This document shows positions 7,969-16,461 of a stretch of 64,000 bases of DNA, in pieces. The notes below the pieces were generated by a model that was given only the letters and a program-made list of their open reading frames with translations, did not search any database and was not told where the DNA came from. Source of the DNA: Luteimonas mephitis DSM 12574 (GTDB taxonomy: Bacteria; Pseudomonadota; Gammaproteobacteria; Xanthomonadales; Xanthomonadaceae); assembly GCF_000422305.1 (NCBI RefSeq), contig NZ_AULN01000012.1, forward strand, positions 269,001 to 333,000, given 5' to 3'. The position numbers were made by a program, and so were the translations under genes. The stretch's first letter is position 1; each line of letters begins with the position of its first letter.

Positions 7969-9246
7969 TCAGGGCACCAGGTCGCCTTCCGGCGCCTGTG
8001 CCCGGCGCGTCGCGCCCGGATCGTGCTTGTGCTTGAACAGCGGCACGAACACCACCGCCATCGCCAGCGCGTACAGCGCGAACGTCAACCAGATGCCATG
8101 CCAGTCCTTGCTGCCGTCGGCGGCGGTGAAGAAGTGCTCGATCAGGAAGCCCGAGGCGAGGCTGCCGAACACCGCGCCCACGCCGTTGGTCATCACCATG
8201 AACAAACCCTGCGCGCTGGCGCGGATGCGCGAGTCGCTCTGCTGCTCGACGAACAGGGAGCCGGAGATGTTGAAGAAGTCGAACGCCATGCCGTAGACGA
8301 TGCACGACAGCACGATCATCCACAGCCGGTCGCCGGGGTCGCCGTAGGCGAACAGGCCGAAGCGCAGGAACCACGCCAGCATGCTCATCGTCATCACCGC
8401 CTTGATCCCGAAGCGGCGCAGGAAGAAGGGAATGGTGAGGATGAACAGGGTTTCGGAGATCTGCGAGATCGACATGATGATGGCGGGGTACTTCACCGCG
8501 ATCGTGTCCTTGAACGCCGGCACGTTGGCGAAGTCGTGCAGGAAGGTGTCCCCGTAGGCGTTGGTCAGCTGCAGCGCCGCGCCAAGCAGCATCGCGAAGA
8601 CGAAGAACACCGCCATGTTGCGGTCCTTGAACAGGCGGAACGAGGTCAGCCCGAGCACGTCGACCAGCGCGCGACTTTCGCTGTGGCCCATCCGCGGCGG
8701 CGCTGGCGGCAGGGTGAACGCGTACAGGCCCAGCACCAGCGCCGCGGCCGAGGCCACGTAGAACTGCCCGGACGTGGTTTCCAGGTGCAGCAGGCTGGTC
8801 GTCCACAGCGCGGCGATGAAGCCGATCGTGCCCCAGACCCGGATCGGCGGGTAGTCGCGCACGACGTCGCGGCCGTCCTTCTTCAGCGCGTTGTAGGCCA
8901 CCGTGATCGCCAGCGCGATGGTCGGCATGTAGAAGATCATGTTGAGCAGCATCACCCAGAACATGGTGTGCGGGTCGTCCACCATCGGCACGCAGAACAG
9001 CATCACCGCGCCGCCGATGTGCAGCAGGCCGTAGAGTTTTTCGGCGTTGATCCACTTGTCCGCCACCACGCCCATCAGCGCCGGCATGAACAGCGAGGCG
9101 ATGCCCATGGTGGAGAAGATCGCGCCGAACGCGGTGCCGGACCATCCCTTGTTCTGGAACCAGTACGCGCCGATGGTGATCAGCCACGCTCCCCAGACGA
9201 AGAACTGGAGGAAGTTCATCACGATCAGACGCAGCTTCAGGCTCAC
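7969..9246 (-). CDS. Nucleoside:H+ symporter (NHS/NupG family, MFS)
   Basis: A 425-aa inner-membrane permease with about 12 hydrophobic helices. The opening KLRLIVMNFLQFFVWGAW and the block DYPPIRVWGTIGFI are typical of NupG/XapB-like nucleoside symporters. Start: GTG at 9246 preceded by GGGGAG; the frame is open to 9372 but the upstream residues are not family-like. It is transcribed ahead of the ribokinase gene, and the pair forms a plausible uptake and phosphorylation unit for (ribo)nucleosides. The C-terminal tail (HKHDPGATRRAQ...) is short and hydrophilic. Confidence 0.88.
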   Translation of the reverse strand: MSLKLRLIVMNFLQFFVWGAWLITIGAYWFQNKGWSGTAFGAIFSTMGIASLFMPALMGVVADKWINAEKLYGLLHIGGAVMLFCVPMVDDPHTMFWVMLLNMIFYMPTIALAITVAYNALKKDGRDVVRDYPPIRVWGTIGFIAALWTTSLLHLETTSGQFYVASAAALVLGLYAFTLPPAPPRMGHSESRALVDVLGLTSFRLFKDRNMAVFFVFAMLLGAALQLTNAYGDTFLHDFANVPAFKDTIAVKYPAIIMSISQISETLFILTIPFFLRRFGIKAVMTMSMLAWFLRFGLFAYGDPGDRLWMIVLSCIVYGMAFDFFNISGSLFVEQQSDSRIRASAQGLFMVMTNGVGAVFGSLASGFLIEHFFTAADGSKDWHGIWLTFALYALAMAVVFVPLFKHKHDPGATRRAQAPEGDLVP

Positions 9247-9337
9247 CCGGCATTCTCCCCGTTTGAGCAGGCCGCCCCGTGCGGCAATCGCTGCGGCAGG
9301 GTAAGGGCAAATCGCGGGCGAGTGAAGCGCGGCAGGT

Positions 9338-10474
9338 TCAGCCGTCGCGCGCGACCACCCGGTTGCGGCCATCGTGCTTGGCCAGCTGCAGGCGCCGGTC
9401 GGCGCTGCCGAGCAGGGCCGACACGTCGCCGCCGTCCTGCGGGTAAGCGGCGAGACCGCCGCTGAAGGTGATGACCTGCGGGTCGCGGCCGGACTCGGGC
9501 AGGAACGGGCGGTCGCCCATCGAGCGCCGCAGTCGATCCAGCCGCTCCCACGCGCTGCCGATCGGACAGTGCATCAGCACCACGAATTCCTGCCCGCCGA
9601 TCCGGACCAAGCGTTCCTTCTCCTGCAGGATCTCGTTGACCGCGGCCACGAAGTGGCGCAGCGCGCGGTCGCCGTCGCGCGGGCCGATTTCGTCGTTGAT
9701 GCGCTTGAAGCGGTCCAGGTCGAGCAGCGCCAGGGTGAGCGACCCGCCATCGTTGCGGATCGTCTCGAACATCCGTGGCATGCCCTGCAGCAGCCAGGCG
9801 CGGTTGGGCAACCCGGTGAGGCCATCGTTGCCCGACATTTCCACCAGCCGCTGCATGCGGTAGACGATGGCCGACGTGAGCAGGCCCATCATCAGGATCA
9901 GGATCAGCCTTTCGATCTGCGTGGAGATCGCGGCGGTTCCGTAGTCGATCGAAACCAGGCTTTCCCGCGCGGGAGCCAGCGAGAACACCGCCGTGACCAG
10001 GATTGCGTACTGCGCCAGCGCCAGTGCGGTGACGAACAGGGTGAGGCGGCCGTCGTTGCGCAGCGCGGTGATGGCGATGGCGAGCAGGTAGAAGCACCAC
10101 ACCACGATGCTGTTGGTCGCCGACACCGGATCGCCCAGGGCGAGCAGCGACAGCACCAGGGTGGTCAGGGTGATGTCGTAGGCACCGGTGGCGTAGGGCA
10201 GCCAGCCGTAGCGCAGCGGCCGGCGCGCAAGCCCGAGCCAGATCTGCGCCATCAGGTTGATGAACACCGCCAGGCTGAGCCCGATCACGACTTCGCTGGT
10301 CTTCGACCCGGCGAGTGCGCCGACGATCGGCATGACGAGGATGAGCAGGGACAGCAATGCGCGCAGGCGCGCGACCAGCAGTTCGCCGCCTGCGCCGAGC
10401 GCGAGCATGATCTCGTCGGGGCGTGCGAGCAGCCTGTCCACGAGGCCTTTCAGGTTGTCGATCGATTCACGCAT
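9338..10474 (-). CDS. Membrane GGDEF-domain protein with degenerate GGQEF motif
   Basis: 378 aa: an N-terminal membrane sensor of about five to six helices (36-207) and a C-terminal GGDEF domain (about 212-378). LTGLPNR (219-225) and DLDRFKRIND (252-261) are normal, but the signature is GGQEF (293-297), with Gln where the catalytic Asp/Glu normally sits, and GHxxGD has become GPRDGD. No RxxD inhibitory site precedes it. Known GGDEF enzymes need the acidic residue, so cyclic-di-GMP synthesis is doubtful and a receptor or regulatory role is possible. Start at ATG 10474; ATG 10498 in frame is an alternative. Confidence 0.88.
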   Translation of the reverse strand: MRESIDNLKGLVDRLLARPDEIMLALGAGGELLVARLRALLSLLILVMPIVGALAGSKTSEVVIGLSLAVFINLMAQIWLGLARRPLRYGWLPYATGAYDITLTTLVLSLLALGDPVSATNSIVVWCFYLLAIAITALRNDGRLTLFVTALALAQYAILVTAVFSLAPARESLVSIDYGTAAISTQIERLILILMMGLLTSAIVYRMQRLVEMSGNDGLTGLPNRAWLLQGMPRMFETIRNDGGSLTLALLDLDRFKRINDEIGPRDGDRALRHFVAAVNEILQEKERLVRIGGQEFVVLMHCPIGSAWERLDRLRRSMGDRPFLPESGRDPQVITFSGGLAAYPQDGGDVSALLGSADRRLQLAKHDGRNRVVARDG

Positions 10475-10883
10475 GTGTTTCCCCCGGGTGCGAAGCATAC
10501 CGTGGGGCGTGGGCTTCCTCGGCGGGGTGCTGCGTGGGGCTCGAGCCGGCAGAGGCGTGGCGTGTTGTCGTGCATGGACCCGGGCTCGTCGCGCAGGGTC
10601 GCGGCGCAGCGGCGTGGGCAACGGCGCGTGGCCACGGACGGTCCGCCCGTTCTCGTGACGCGGCGATACGCGGGGTTGCGGGATCGATGCGGGTTTCTCG
10701 CGGGCTTCGTCGCGCCCGAGGTGTCCGCCAGGGCAACGCAAGCCGAAGGTACGGAAGCACAAGGCGACAGGGCGAAGCGGGCGGGCGCGCCGCTGTCATG
10801 TGATGCGGCCAGGATGGCGATGCCCATAGACTGTTGGTTCCCGTCCCGGATCGCCGCGTTAGTCCATGCGGCAGGAGATTCCA
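10475..10883. other. 409-bp divergent intergenic region without a gene
   Basis: Separates the GGQEF gene (minus) from the aldo/keto reductase (plus) and should hold both promoters. I find no convincing reading frame, repeat or hairpin with a T-tract. Open frames here are Arg/Ala-rich shadows. A weak TAGACT element at about 10827-10832 could be the -10 of the reductase gene. Confidence 0.4.
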
Positions 10884-11855
10884 ATGCAGTACCGCCGCCT
10901 CGGTTCCTCGGGCCTGCAGCTGTCCGCGCTGTCGTTCGGCGCCTGGGCCACGTTCGGCGGCCGGGTCGCGCGAGGCGACGCGCGCAACCTGGTGGCCGCG
11001 GCGTGGGACCACGGCATCAATTTCTTCGACAACGCCGAGACCTATGCCAACGGCGCGGCCGAGCAGGTGATGGGCGACGTGATCGCCGACCTGCGCCTGC
11101 CGCGCGACGGTTTCGTGGTGTCGAGCAAGGTGTTCTTCGGCGCGGTCGACAAGCCACGGCCGACGCAGAAGGGCCTGTCGCGCAAGCATGTGCACGATGC
11201 CTGCCACGCGGCGTTGAAGCGCCTGCGCGTGGACTATCTCGACCTGTATTACTGCCACCGGCCCGACCCGGACACACCGGTCGCCGAAACCGTGGCGGCC
11301 ATGGATGTGCTGGTCCGGCAGGGCAAGGTGCTGTACTGGGGCACCTCGGAGTGGCCGGCCGAGCGCATCCGCGAGGCGCACGAAGCCGCGCGCGCGGGCG
11401 GTTTCCAGGCGCCGACGATGGAGCAGCCGCAGTACAACCTGCTGCACCGCGAGCGGGTCGAGAGCGAGTACGCATCGCTCTATGCCGACTTCGGCATGGG
11501 CACGACGACCTGGTCGCCGCTGGCCTCCGGCCTGCTGACCGGCAAGTACAACGAGGGCGTGCCGGCCGATTCGCGGCTGGCCAGCGAAGATTACGCTTGG
11601 CTGCAGCGCGACGTGCTTGGCGACGACGCGTCGCGGCGGTTGGTGCGGACACGCGCGTTCACCGCGCTCGCGGCGACGCTGGGTGTTTCGCCGGCGGCGC
11701 TGGCGATCGCCTGGTGCCTGCGCAATCCGCACGTGTCGAGCGTGATCCTCGGCGCCAGCCGGGTGGCGCAGCTGCTGCAGAACCTGGAGGCGCTGGAGGT
11801 GGCCGCGCGCATGGGCGACGCGGAGTGGGCACGGGTCGAGGCGGCGATGGCCTGA
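10884..11855 (+). CDS. Aldo/keto reductase (Kv-beta/YghZ-like)
   Basis: A 323-aa NAD(P)H-dependent oxidoreductase with a TIM-barrel. Family residues are visible: NFFDNAETYANG with the catalytic Asp/Tyr pair, a Lys in VVSSKVFFG, and the DLYYCHRPDPDTPVAETV block carrying the catalytic His. GTSEWP, QPQYNLLHR and WSPLASGLLTGKY are characteristic of the potassium-channel beta-subunit/YghZ branch. Start: ATG 10884 with GGAGAT five bases upstream; ATG 10866 would add MRQEIP. Substrate not inferable. It stands alone, followed by the Fur-regulated hemP promoter. Confidence 0.92.
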   Translation: MQYRRLGSSGLQLSALSFGAWATFGGRVARGDARNLVAAAWDHGINFFDNAETYANGAAEQVMGDVIADLRLPRDGFVVSSKVFFGAVDKPRPTQKGLSRKHVHDACHAALKRLRVDYLDLYYCHRPDPDTPVAETVAAMDVLVRQGKVLYWGTSEWPAERIREAHEAARAGGFQAPTMEQPQYNLLHRERVESEYASLYADFGMGTTTWSPLASGLLTGKYNEGVPADSRLASEDYAWLQRDVLGDDASRRLVRTRAFTALAATLGVSPAALAIAWCLRNPHVSSVILGASRVAQLLQNLEALEVAARMGDAEWARVEAAMA

Positions 11856-11877
11856 TCACGCGGCTGACTGGAACCGC

Positions 11878-11905
11878 TTGACAGGCAAATGAGAATCATT
11901 ATCAT
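11878..11905 (+). promoter_or_regulatory. hemP promoter with Fur box
   Basis: TTGACA (11878-11883) and TATCAT (11900-11905) are separated by 16 bases. The spacer and -10 contain TGAGAATCATTATCA (11890-11904), one mismatch from the Fur 7-1-7 core TGATAATnATTATCA. Iron-loaded Fur bound here would block RNA polymerase. Transcription would begin near 11912, which places the ATG at 11889 outside the message and decides the start of hemP. Confidence 0.9.
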
Positions 11906-11933
11906 TGGCGACTCCTATCGAGGGAGCCGATCG

Positions 11934-12149
11934 ATGTTCGTTGCCCAGTCGCACGCACAGGCCGCGTCCCACAGCGCCACCAGCCATCCCGTCGCCCACC
12001 ATGCCGGTGAGCGGCCCGCAGCCGTCGAGACCATCGAGATCGACAGCAACCGCCTGCTCAAGGGCCAGCGTGAACTGCTGATCCGCCACGGCAACGAGTG
12101 CTATCGCCTGCGCCATACCCGCAACGACAAGCTCATCCTGACCAAATAG
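11934..12149 (+). CDS. hemP: Hemin uptake protein HemP
   Basis: A 71-aa protein ending with the HemP domain: IEIDSNRLLKGQRELLIRHG, then ECYRLRHTRNDKLILTK. HemP-type proteins are small cytoplasmic factors linked to haem uptake and, in some beta/gammaproteobacteria, to transcriptional activation of the haem receptor. Start: ATG 11934, preceded by GAGGGAG; the longer frame from ATG 11889 begins inside the Fur box and upstream of the predicted transcription start. It is normally found beside a haem TonB receptor or hmuSTUV; here it is alone between a reductase and a convergent PDZ gene. Confidence 0.92.
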   Translation: MFVAQSHAQAASHSATSHPVAHHAGERPAAVETIEIDSNRLLKGQRELLIRHGNECYRLRHTRNDKLILTK

Positions 12150-12374
12150 GTGCCGGACCGGCCTGGGTCCCGGCGGGGGGCATCCGCATCCGGCTCCCTG
12201 CCGGCCACGCATCCCTTCAGGTCGCCCGCCAGCCGGCAACCACGCTGGACGCCGGCTCGCCGAACGCCCTTCGACTTCGTTGAGCCCACCCATGCGTTTC
12301 AGCTTGCGGGCGACAGCGCCGCGCTCGCTCGCTATGCGGCGTCCGGCCGAACCTCTCGACGAGCATTCTTCCGC

Positions 12375-13601
12375 TTACTCCACGTCCACGGGCGTGGCAT
12401 CACCGGCATTCCATGCGAACGAGACTGATGGCCCGTCGTCCGCCACGAGCGTGAACATGCCGGCGCCGTCCGGCACCGCGGGCGGGCGCGGCGCTGCCGG
12501 TGCCATCGGTGGTCCAGGCGGAAGTGACGGCGCCGCGGCCTGCGGTGCAGGCGGCGCGGGCGGCGGCGGAGGCGCCTTTGGTGCGGTCGGAGGCGCGGGC
12601 GGCGCGGGCGGCGCGGGTGGCAGCGGCAGCGGTGCCAGTTTCGGCACCGTGACCTGCGCCTTGCCGGCCTTGCGGTCGCGCAGGTAATCCACCGTCACCT
12701 TCGCGCCGCCGGGCTTGTTGCCCATCGCCGCCATCGCCTCGCGCGGGCTGGACACCGGCTTGCCGTCGATGCGCTGGATCACGTCGCCGGCCTGCAGTCC
12801 GGCCAGTTCGCCGTTCGACAGCACGAGCACGCCCTGGTCGGTGCCGAAGTAGCGGCCCAGCTGTTTGTCGACCGAGGCCAGGTTGAGGCCGTTCCAGCGG
12901 AACGCCGACATCAGCGCCGGCATGTCGCATTCGTTGCCCTTGCATGCAATGCCGGGGCCGATGCGGATGATCTCGCGGCGAACCTCGGGTGCCACGCCGG
13001 GGGCGAGCGAGTTGTCGATGCGATCCGCAGTGACCTGGATCCGGCCCGCGCGATCGCGCAGCATCTGCACGTTGCCATCGGCCCGCAGCAATGAGCCGTC
13101 GTCACGCACGAGATACACGGTCTGGTCGATCTGTGGCGTCACCGCGATGCTGGCCGGCTTGCCATCGCGCACGTAGCCGATCCGGACCGGCGATCCCGCT
13201 TCCAGCCGGGACAGCAGTTTCTGCGCGTTGTGCAGCCGCAGCGTGCCGCTGGAACCCTGCAGCTGGCGGCCGTCGATCACGACGATGCGGTCGCCGGGCT
13301 TCAGCCCTGCCTTGGCGCTGCCGCCGCCAGGCGTGACGCCGGAAATCCGCACGCCGGCCACGTCGTCGGGTGACAGCACCACGCCGATCACCGGGCGCAG
13401 CAGCGACTCGGCGCCATTGCGCTTGCGGTCGAACTTTTCGCCGAAGGATCCCAACCGCTCCTTGCGCATCTGGTCCAGCGTCAGTCGCGAGGTCGTGTCG
13501 TCGGCCGGGCGCACGGTCATGCCTTGCGCCTGCGCTTGTGCAGTCGGGGCCAGGCATGTCGCCAAGGCGAGGGCGAGAATGGTTTTGGTGGTGGTGTTCA
13601 T
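12375..13601 (-). CDS. Secreted two-PDZ-domain protein with proline-rich tail
   Basis: 408 aa. Signal peptide 1-23 (ATCLAPTAQAQAQ), first PDZ domain around 65-150 (GVTPGGGSAKAGLKPGDRIV), second around 245-320 (LSNGELAGLQAGDVIQRIDG), then a low-complexity [15 protein letters not shown] region (about 328-385). Cys219 and Cys224 in ACKGNECDMP could form a disulfide. No protease domain is present, so it is probably a periplasmic scaffold or protease adaptor. It is the third gene after the ECF sigma factor and the putative anti-sigma gene, with a 45-bp gap, which suggests it belongs to that envelope-stress unit. Confidence 0.82.
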   Translation of the reverse strand: MNTTTKTILALALATCLAPTAQAQAQGMTVRPADDTTSRLTLDQMRKERLGSFGEKFDRKRNGAESLLRPVIGVVLSPDDVAGVRISGVTPGGGSAKAGLKPGDRIVVIDGRQLQGSSGTLRLHNAQKLLSRLEAGSPVRIGYVRDGKPASIAVTPQIDQTVYLVRDDGSLLRADGNVQMLRDRAGRIQVTADRIDNSLAPGVAPEVRREIIRIGPGIACKGNECDMPALMSAFRWNGLNLASVDKQLGRYFGTDQGVLVLSNGELAGLQAGDVIQRIDGKPVSSPREAMAAMGNKPGGAKVTVDYLRDRKAGKAQVTVPKLAPLPLPPAPPAPPAPPTAPKAPPPPPAPPAPQAAAPSLPPGPPMAPAAPRPPAVPDGAGMFTLVADDGPSVSFAWNAGDATPVDVE

Positions 13602-13646
13602 GGGGTCTCCGTGCCTGAGGGCGGTAGGTGCGTTGCGCGGCGCGGC

Positions 13647-14234
13647 TCAATTGATGCTTACCAGCGCGCCGTCGTATTGCTCGCCGCCGGCGGCCAGCCA
13701 GCGGCGCGTGCTTTCGAAACCGGCGAAGTCGCGCAGCACGTCCACGCGCTCGCGCCATAGCCGTGTCCTTTGCGCCGCCGTGAGGCCGGGCCGCATCAGC
13801 GCCGCGTCGATGGCGCCGATGCGGGCTTCGAACTCGGCTGCCATCACTGCGGCCGCGCCGCTGGCCACACGCCCGTCGCGGGCGTACTGCAGCAGCGCCT
13901 CCAGGCGCGCGGACTCGGCATGCAACTGTTCGATACTCGCGGGTCCGGCTTCGGTGTCCTCTCGCGCGATCGCGGCCGGCGGCGTTGCCGCCGCCGCGGG
14001 CTGCTCGTCGGCCGGCTGCGGCAGCCACGCCGGCACGACGGCCAGCGCCAGCGCCGCTGCGGCGGCCAGCGGCAGCCAGCGCGGGATGCGGCGACGCGGG
14101 TCGAACCGGCGCGCGTCGAGCCGCTGCGCGACCGCGGCCCAGCCGCCGGCGGGCGCGTCCTCCAGCGGCAGCGCGGCGAGCGCCTCGTGCCAGCCGGCAG
14201 GCGGATCGACGGGACGGGAAGTGAAGTCAGGCAT
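13647..14234 (-). CDS. Single-pass membrane protein, putative anti-sigma factor
   Basis: 195 aa with one hydrophobic helix at about 54-70 (WLPLAAAAALALAVVPAWLP), a cytoplasmic N-terminus, and a periplasmic, partly coiled-coil C-terminus (about 100-195). No zinc-finger HxxxCxxC motif is seen, so classic ZAS anti-sigma homology is absent. The start overlaps the sigma-factor stop by eight bases, the arrangement typical of ECF sigma/anti-sigma pairs. The role is inferred from position and topology only. Confidence 0.7.
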   Translation of the reverse strand: MPDFTSRPVDPPAGWHEALAALPLEDAPAGGWAAVAQRLDARRFDPRRRIPRWLPLAAAAALALAVVPAWLPQPADEQPAAAATPPAAIAREDTEAGPASIEQLHAESARLEALLQYARDGRVASGAAAVMAAEFEARIGAIDAALMRPGLTAAQRTRLWRERVDVLRDFAGFESTRRWLAAGGEQYDGALVSIN

Positions 14235-14841
14235 GGTCGTTTTCCTCGATCTGCAGCAGCGCGCGCAATCGCCGCGTGCCGCGGGCCAGCTGTGATTTCG
14301 AGAAGCTCGGCGTGCGCTGCATCAGCTCGCCGATCTCCTCGTGGGTGTAGCCCTCGGCGTGGTACAGCCACAGCACGCCGCGGGTGGCGGCCGGCAGCTG
14401 CGCCAGCGCGCGCTGCAGTTGGGCGGCATCGGCGGCGGCAGGGGGCGGCAGCGCCTGTTCGTCGGCCGGCTCGTGGCCGTCGACCGGCAGTTCCCCGGCC
14501 TGGCGGCGCCCGCGGCGCAGGTGCATCAGCGCCTCGTTGACCGCGATCTGCCGCAGCCAGCCCCAAAACGGACTGCCGCGGCCGCGGAAGTCGCCGATCC
14601 TTGCAATCACCTTCAGCATCGTCTCCTGCAGCACGTCGGCGGCGGCCTCGCGTTCGCCACAGATGCGCACCGCCAGGGTGAACACCGGCCGTTCGAAGCG
14701 GCGATAGATCTGTTCGAAGGCCGCGTGCTCGCCGGCCCGCGCGCGGGCCAGCAGCGCCTCCGGGACCTCGATCGCGAAGCTTGAGGCACGCCCGGACGCG
14801 GGGGTGAGAATGGCAGCGGCGGGGACGGTTTCGATCAGCAT
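14227..14841 (-). CDS. ECF-type RNA polymerase sigma factor
   Basis: 204 aa. Region 2 is recognisable in FEQIYRRFERPVFTLAVRIC, then AADVLQETMLKVIARI and GWLRQIAVNEALMHLRR; region 4 is ALAQLPAATRGVLWLYHAEG followed by the helix-turn-helix THEEIGELMQRTPSFSKSQL. A short linker rich in Ala/Pro/Glu separates them. It leads an operon with the putative anti-sigma and the PDZ protein, both downstream on the same strand. The signal and target promoters cannot be read from the sequence. Confidence 0.9.
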   Translation of the reverse strand: MLIETVPAAAILTPASGRASSFAIEVPEALLARARAGEHAAFEQIYRRFERPVFTLAVRICGEREAAADVLQETMLKVIARIGDFRGRGSPFWGWLRQIAVNEALMHLRRGRRQAGELPVDGHEPADEQALPPPAAADAAQLQRALAQLPAATRGVLWLYHAEGYTHEEIGELMQRTPSFSKSQLARGTRRLRALLQIEENDHA

Positions 14842-14906
14842 TCCCCTGCATGGATGCCGCGGTGGGCGAAAGCGTCGCAGCAGCGCCGATGGCGCTTCGG
14901 CGACCC

Positions 14907-14912
14907 TATACT
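14907..14912 (+). promoter_or_regulatory. -10 element of the SPFH/NfeD operon
   Basis: TATACT (five of six matches to TATAAT) lies 26 bases before the ATG at 14939. No good -35 hexamer is visible 16-18 bases upstream, so another factor may assist. Confidence 0.5.
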
Positions 14913-14938
14913 GGGGCCATCAAACGAAGGGGATCGTC

Positions 14939-15901
14939 ATGTTCAGTGGATCGCTGCTTGCCATCGTCCTGCTCATCGCGGGCGTGGTCATCCTGTTCAA
15001 GACCGTGCGCGTGGTGCCGCAGGGCTACGAGTGGACCGTGGAGCGCTTCGGCCGCTACACCCACACGATGACGCCGGGCCTGCATTTCCTGATCCCGATC
15101 ATGTACAGCGTCGGGCGCAAGATCAACATGATGGAGCAGGTGCTCGAGGTGCCGAGCCAGGACGTGATCACCAAGGACAACGCGGTGGTCAAGGTCGATG
15201 GCATCGTGTTCTTCCAGGTTCTGGACGCGGCCAAGGCCGCCTACGAGGTGGCGACGCTGGAGATCGCGATCCTCAACCTGGTGATGACCAACATCCGTAC
15301 CGCGATCGGCTCGATGGACCTGGACGAGTCGCTGTCCAAGCGCGACGAGATCAACACCAAGGTGCTGCTGGCGGTCGACCAGGCCACGCATCCCTGGGGC
15401 ATCAAGGTCAACCGGATCGAACTCAAGGACATCGCGCCGCCGCGCGACCTGGTCGAGGCGATGGCGCGGCAGATGAAGGCCGAGCGCGAGAAGCGCGCCA
15501 ACATCCTGGAGGCCGAGGGCTTCCGCCAGGCGGCGATCCTCAAGGCCGAGGGCGAGAAGCAGTCGACGATCCTCGATGCCGAGGGCGACCGCCAGTCCGC
15601 GTTCCTCGCCGCCGAGGCGCGCGAACGCCTGGCCGAGGCCGAGGCCAAGGCGACGCAGATGGTGTCCGAGGCGATCGCCGGCGGCAACGTGCAGGCGATC
15701 AACTACTTCGTCGCGCAGAAGTACATCGAGGCGTTCAAGGCGCTGGCGATGGCGCCGAACCAGAAGTTCGTGATGATGCCGATGGAGTCGGCCGGTGTGA
15801 TCGGCTCGCTCGGCGGCATTGCCGAGCTGGCGAAGGAATCGTTCGGGCAGCAGGCCGCGCGTGCGGCGCAGCCGCCGGCCATGCCGCGCCAAGGGGGCTG
15901 A
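14939..15901 (+). CDS. SPFH/Band 7 membrane protein (QmcA/stomatin-like)
   Basis: 320 aa: one N-terminal membrane helix (about 4-21), Band 7 domain (22-190, with VPQGYEWTVERFGRY), then an extended alpha-helical Ala/Glu-rich segment (190-260; repeated ILEAEGFRQAAILKAEGEK-type units) and a Gly/Pro/Gln tail. Such proteins oligomerise into membrane microdomain scaffolds and influence FtsH-type proteolysis. Start ATG 14939 follows GAAGGGG. The next gene, three bases away, encodes its usual partner NfeD. Confidence 0.93.
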   Translation: MFSGSLLAIVLLIAGVVILFKTVRVVPQGYEWTVERFGRYTHTMTPGLHFLIPIMYSVGRKINMMEQVLEVPSQDVITKDNAVVKVDGIVFFQVLDAAKAAYEVATLEIAILNLVMTNIRTAIGSMDLDESLSKRDEINTKVLLAVDQATHPWGIKVNRIELKDIAPPRDLVEAMARQMKAEREKRANILEAEGFRQAAILKAEGEKQSTILDAEGDRQSAFLAAEARERLAEAEAKATQMVSEAIAGGNVQAINYFVAQKYIEAFKALAMAPNQKFVMMPMESAGVIGSLGGIAELAKESFGQQAARAAQPPAMPRQGG

Positions 15902-15904
15902 GCC

Positions 15905-16339
15905 ATGCGCTGGGACGTCTTCACCTGGGCCGCGGTCGCGTTGCTGCTGTTCGCGGCCGAGACGATGGCGCCGGGCGCGTTCATGCTCTGGCTCGGCTTC
16001 GCGGCGGTGGTGGTGTTCGTCGGCACGCTGCTGGTACCGGGCATCCCGCTGCTGGCGCAGGTCGCGGCGTTCATCGTGCTGAGCTTCGTTTCGATCCAGG
16101 TTTACCGGAAGTGGTTCCGCAGCCGTGAACCCAAGAGCGACCAGCCCGCGCTCAATCGCCGCGCCGCGGCGCTGGCGGGGCGGGTGGTGCCGCTGGAAAG
16201 CGCCATCGTGCAGGGGCGCGGCCGGGTGCAGATCGCCGACGCCTACTGGGACGTCAGCGGCCCGGACCTGCCGGCCGGCGTGCAGGTGCGCGTCGTCGGT
16301 GCCGACGGCATGACGCTGCAGGTCGAAGCCGCGAACTGA
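15905..16339 (+). CDS. NfeD family protein (YbbJ-like short form)
   Basis: 144 aa with two or three closely spaced membrane helices (about 10-64) and a C-terminal OB-fold (about 83-142; [28 protein letters not shown] pattern). This is the short, protease-less NfeD form that pairs with QmcA/YbbK in E. coli. The three-base spacing from the SPFH gene marks a two-gene operon; the NfeD OB-fold is thought to anchor or regulate the SPFH oligomer. Confidence 0.9.
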   Translation: MRWDVFTWAAVALLLFAAETMAPGAFMLWLGFAAVVVFVGTLLVPGIPLLAQVAAFIVLSFVSIQVYRKWFRSREPKSDQPALNRRAAALAGRVVPLESAIVQGRGRVQIADAYWDVSGPDLPAGVQVRVVGADGMTLQVEAAN

Positions 16340-16412
16340 TCGCGCCCATGGGGGCACGGGCGCGCTTGGTTGCCTCGTCCGCGCGATCGCGCCCGCGCGA
16401 CGCTCCCACAAG
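16339..16412. repeat. Degenerate GTAG-family repeat remnant before gcvT
   Basis: GATCGCGCCCATGGGGGC near 16340 and GCGACGCTCCCAC near 16396 recall the arms of the intact copies at 1895 and 34943 but have lost most pairing. It fills most of the space between nfeD and gcvT. Confidence 0.4.
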
Positions 16413-16428
16413 TCGCGTGCGGGTCTGG

Positions 16429-16434
16429 GATAAT
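16429..16434 (+). promoter_or_regulatory. -10 element of gcvT
   Basis: GATAAT 28 bases before ATG 16462. The implied leader is only about 20 nucleotides, too short for a glycine riboswitch. Confidence 0.5.
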
Positions 16435-16461
16435 CCGTCCTTTGTCCCGGACGAGCCCGCC

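Noticed and set aside
16340..16461. Glycine riboswitch before gcvT
   Set aside because: No tandem aptamer signatures; a -10 at 16429 leaves only about a 20-nt leader, and the upstream part is a decayed repeat.
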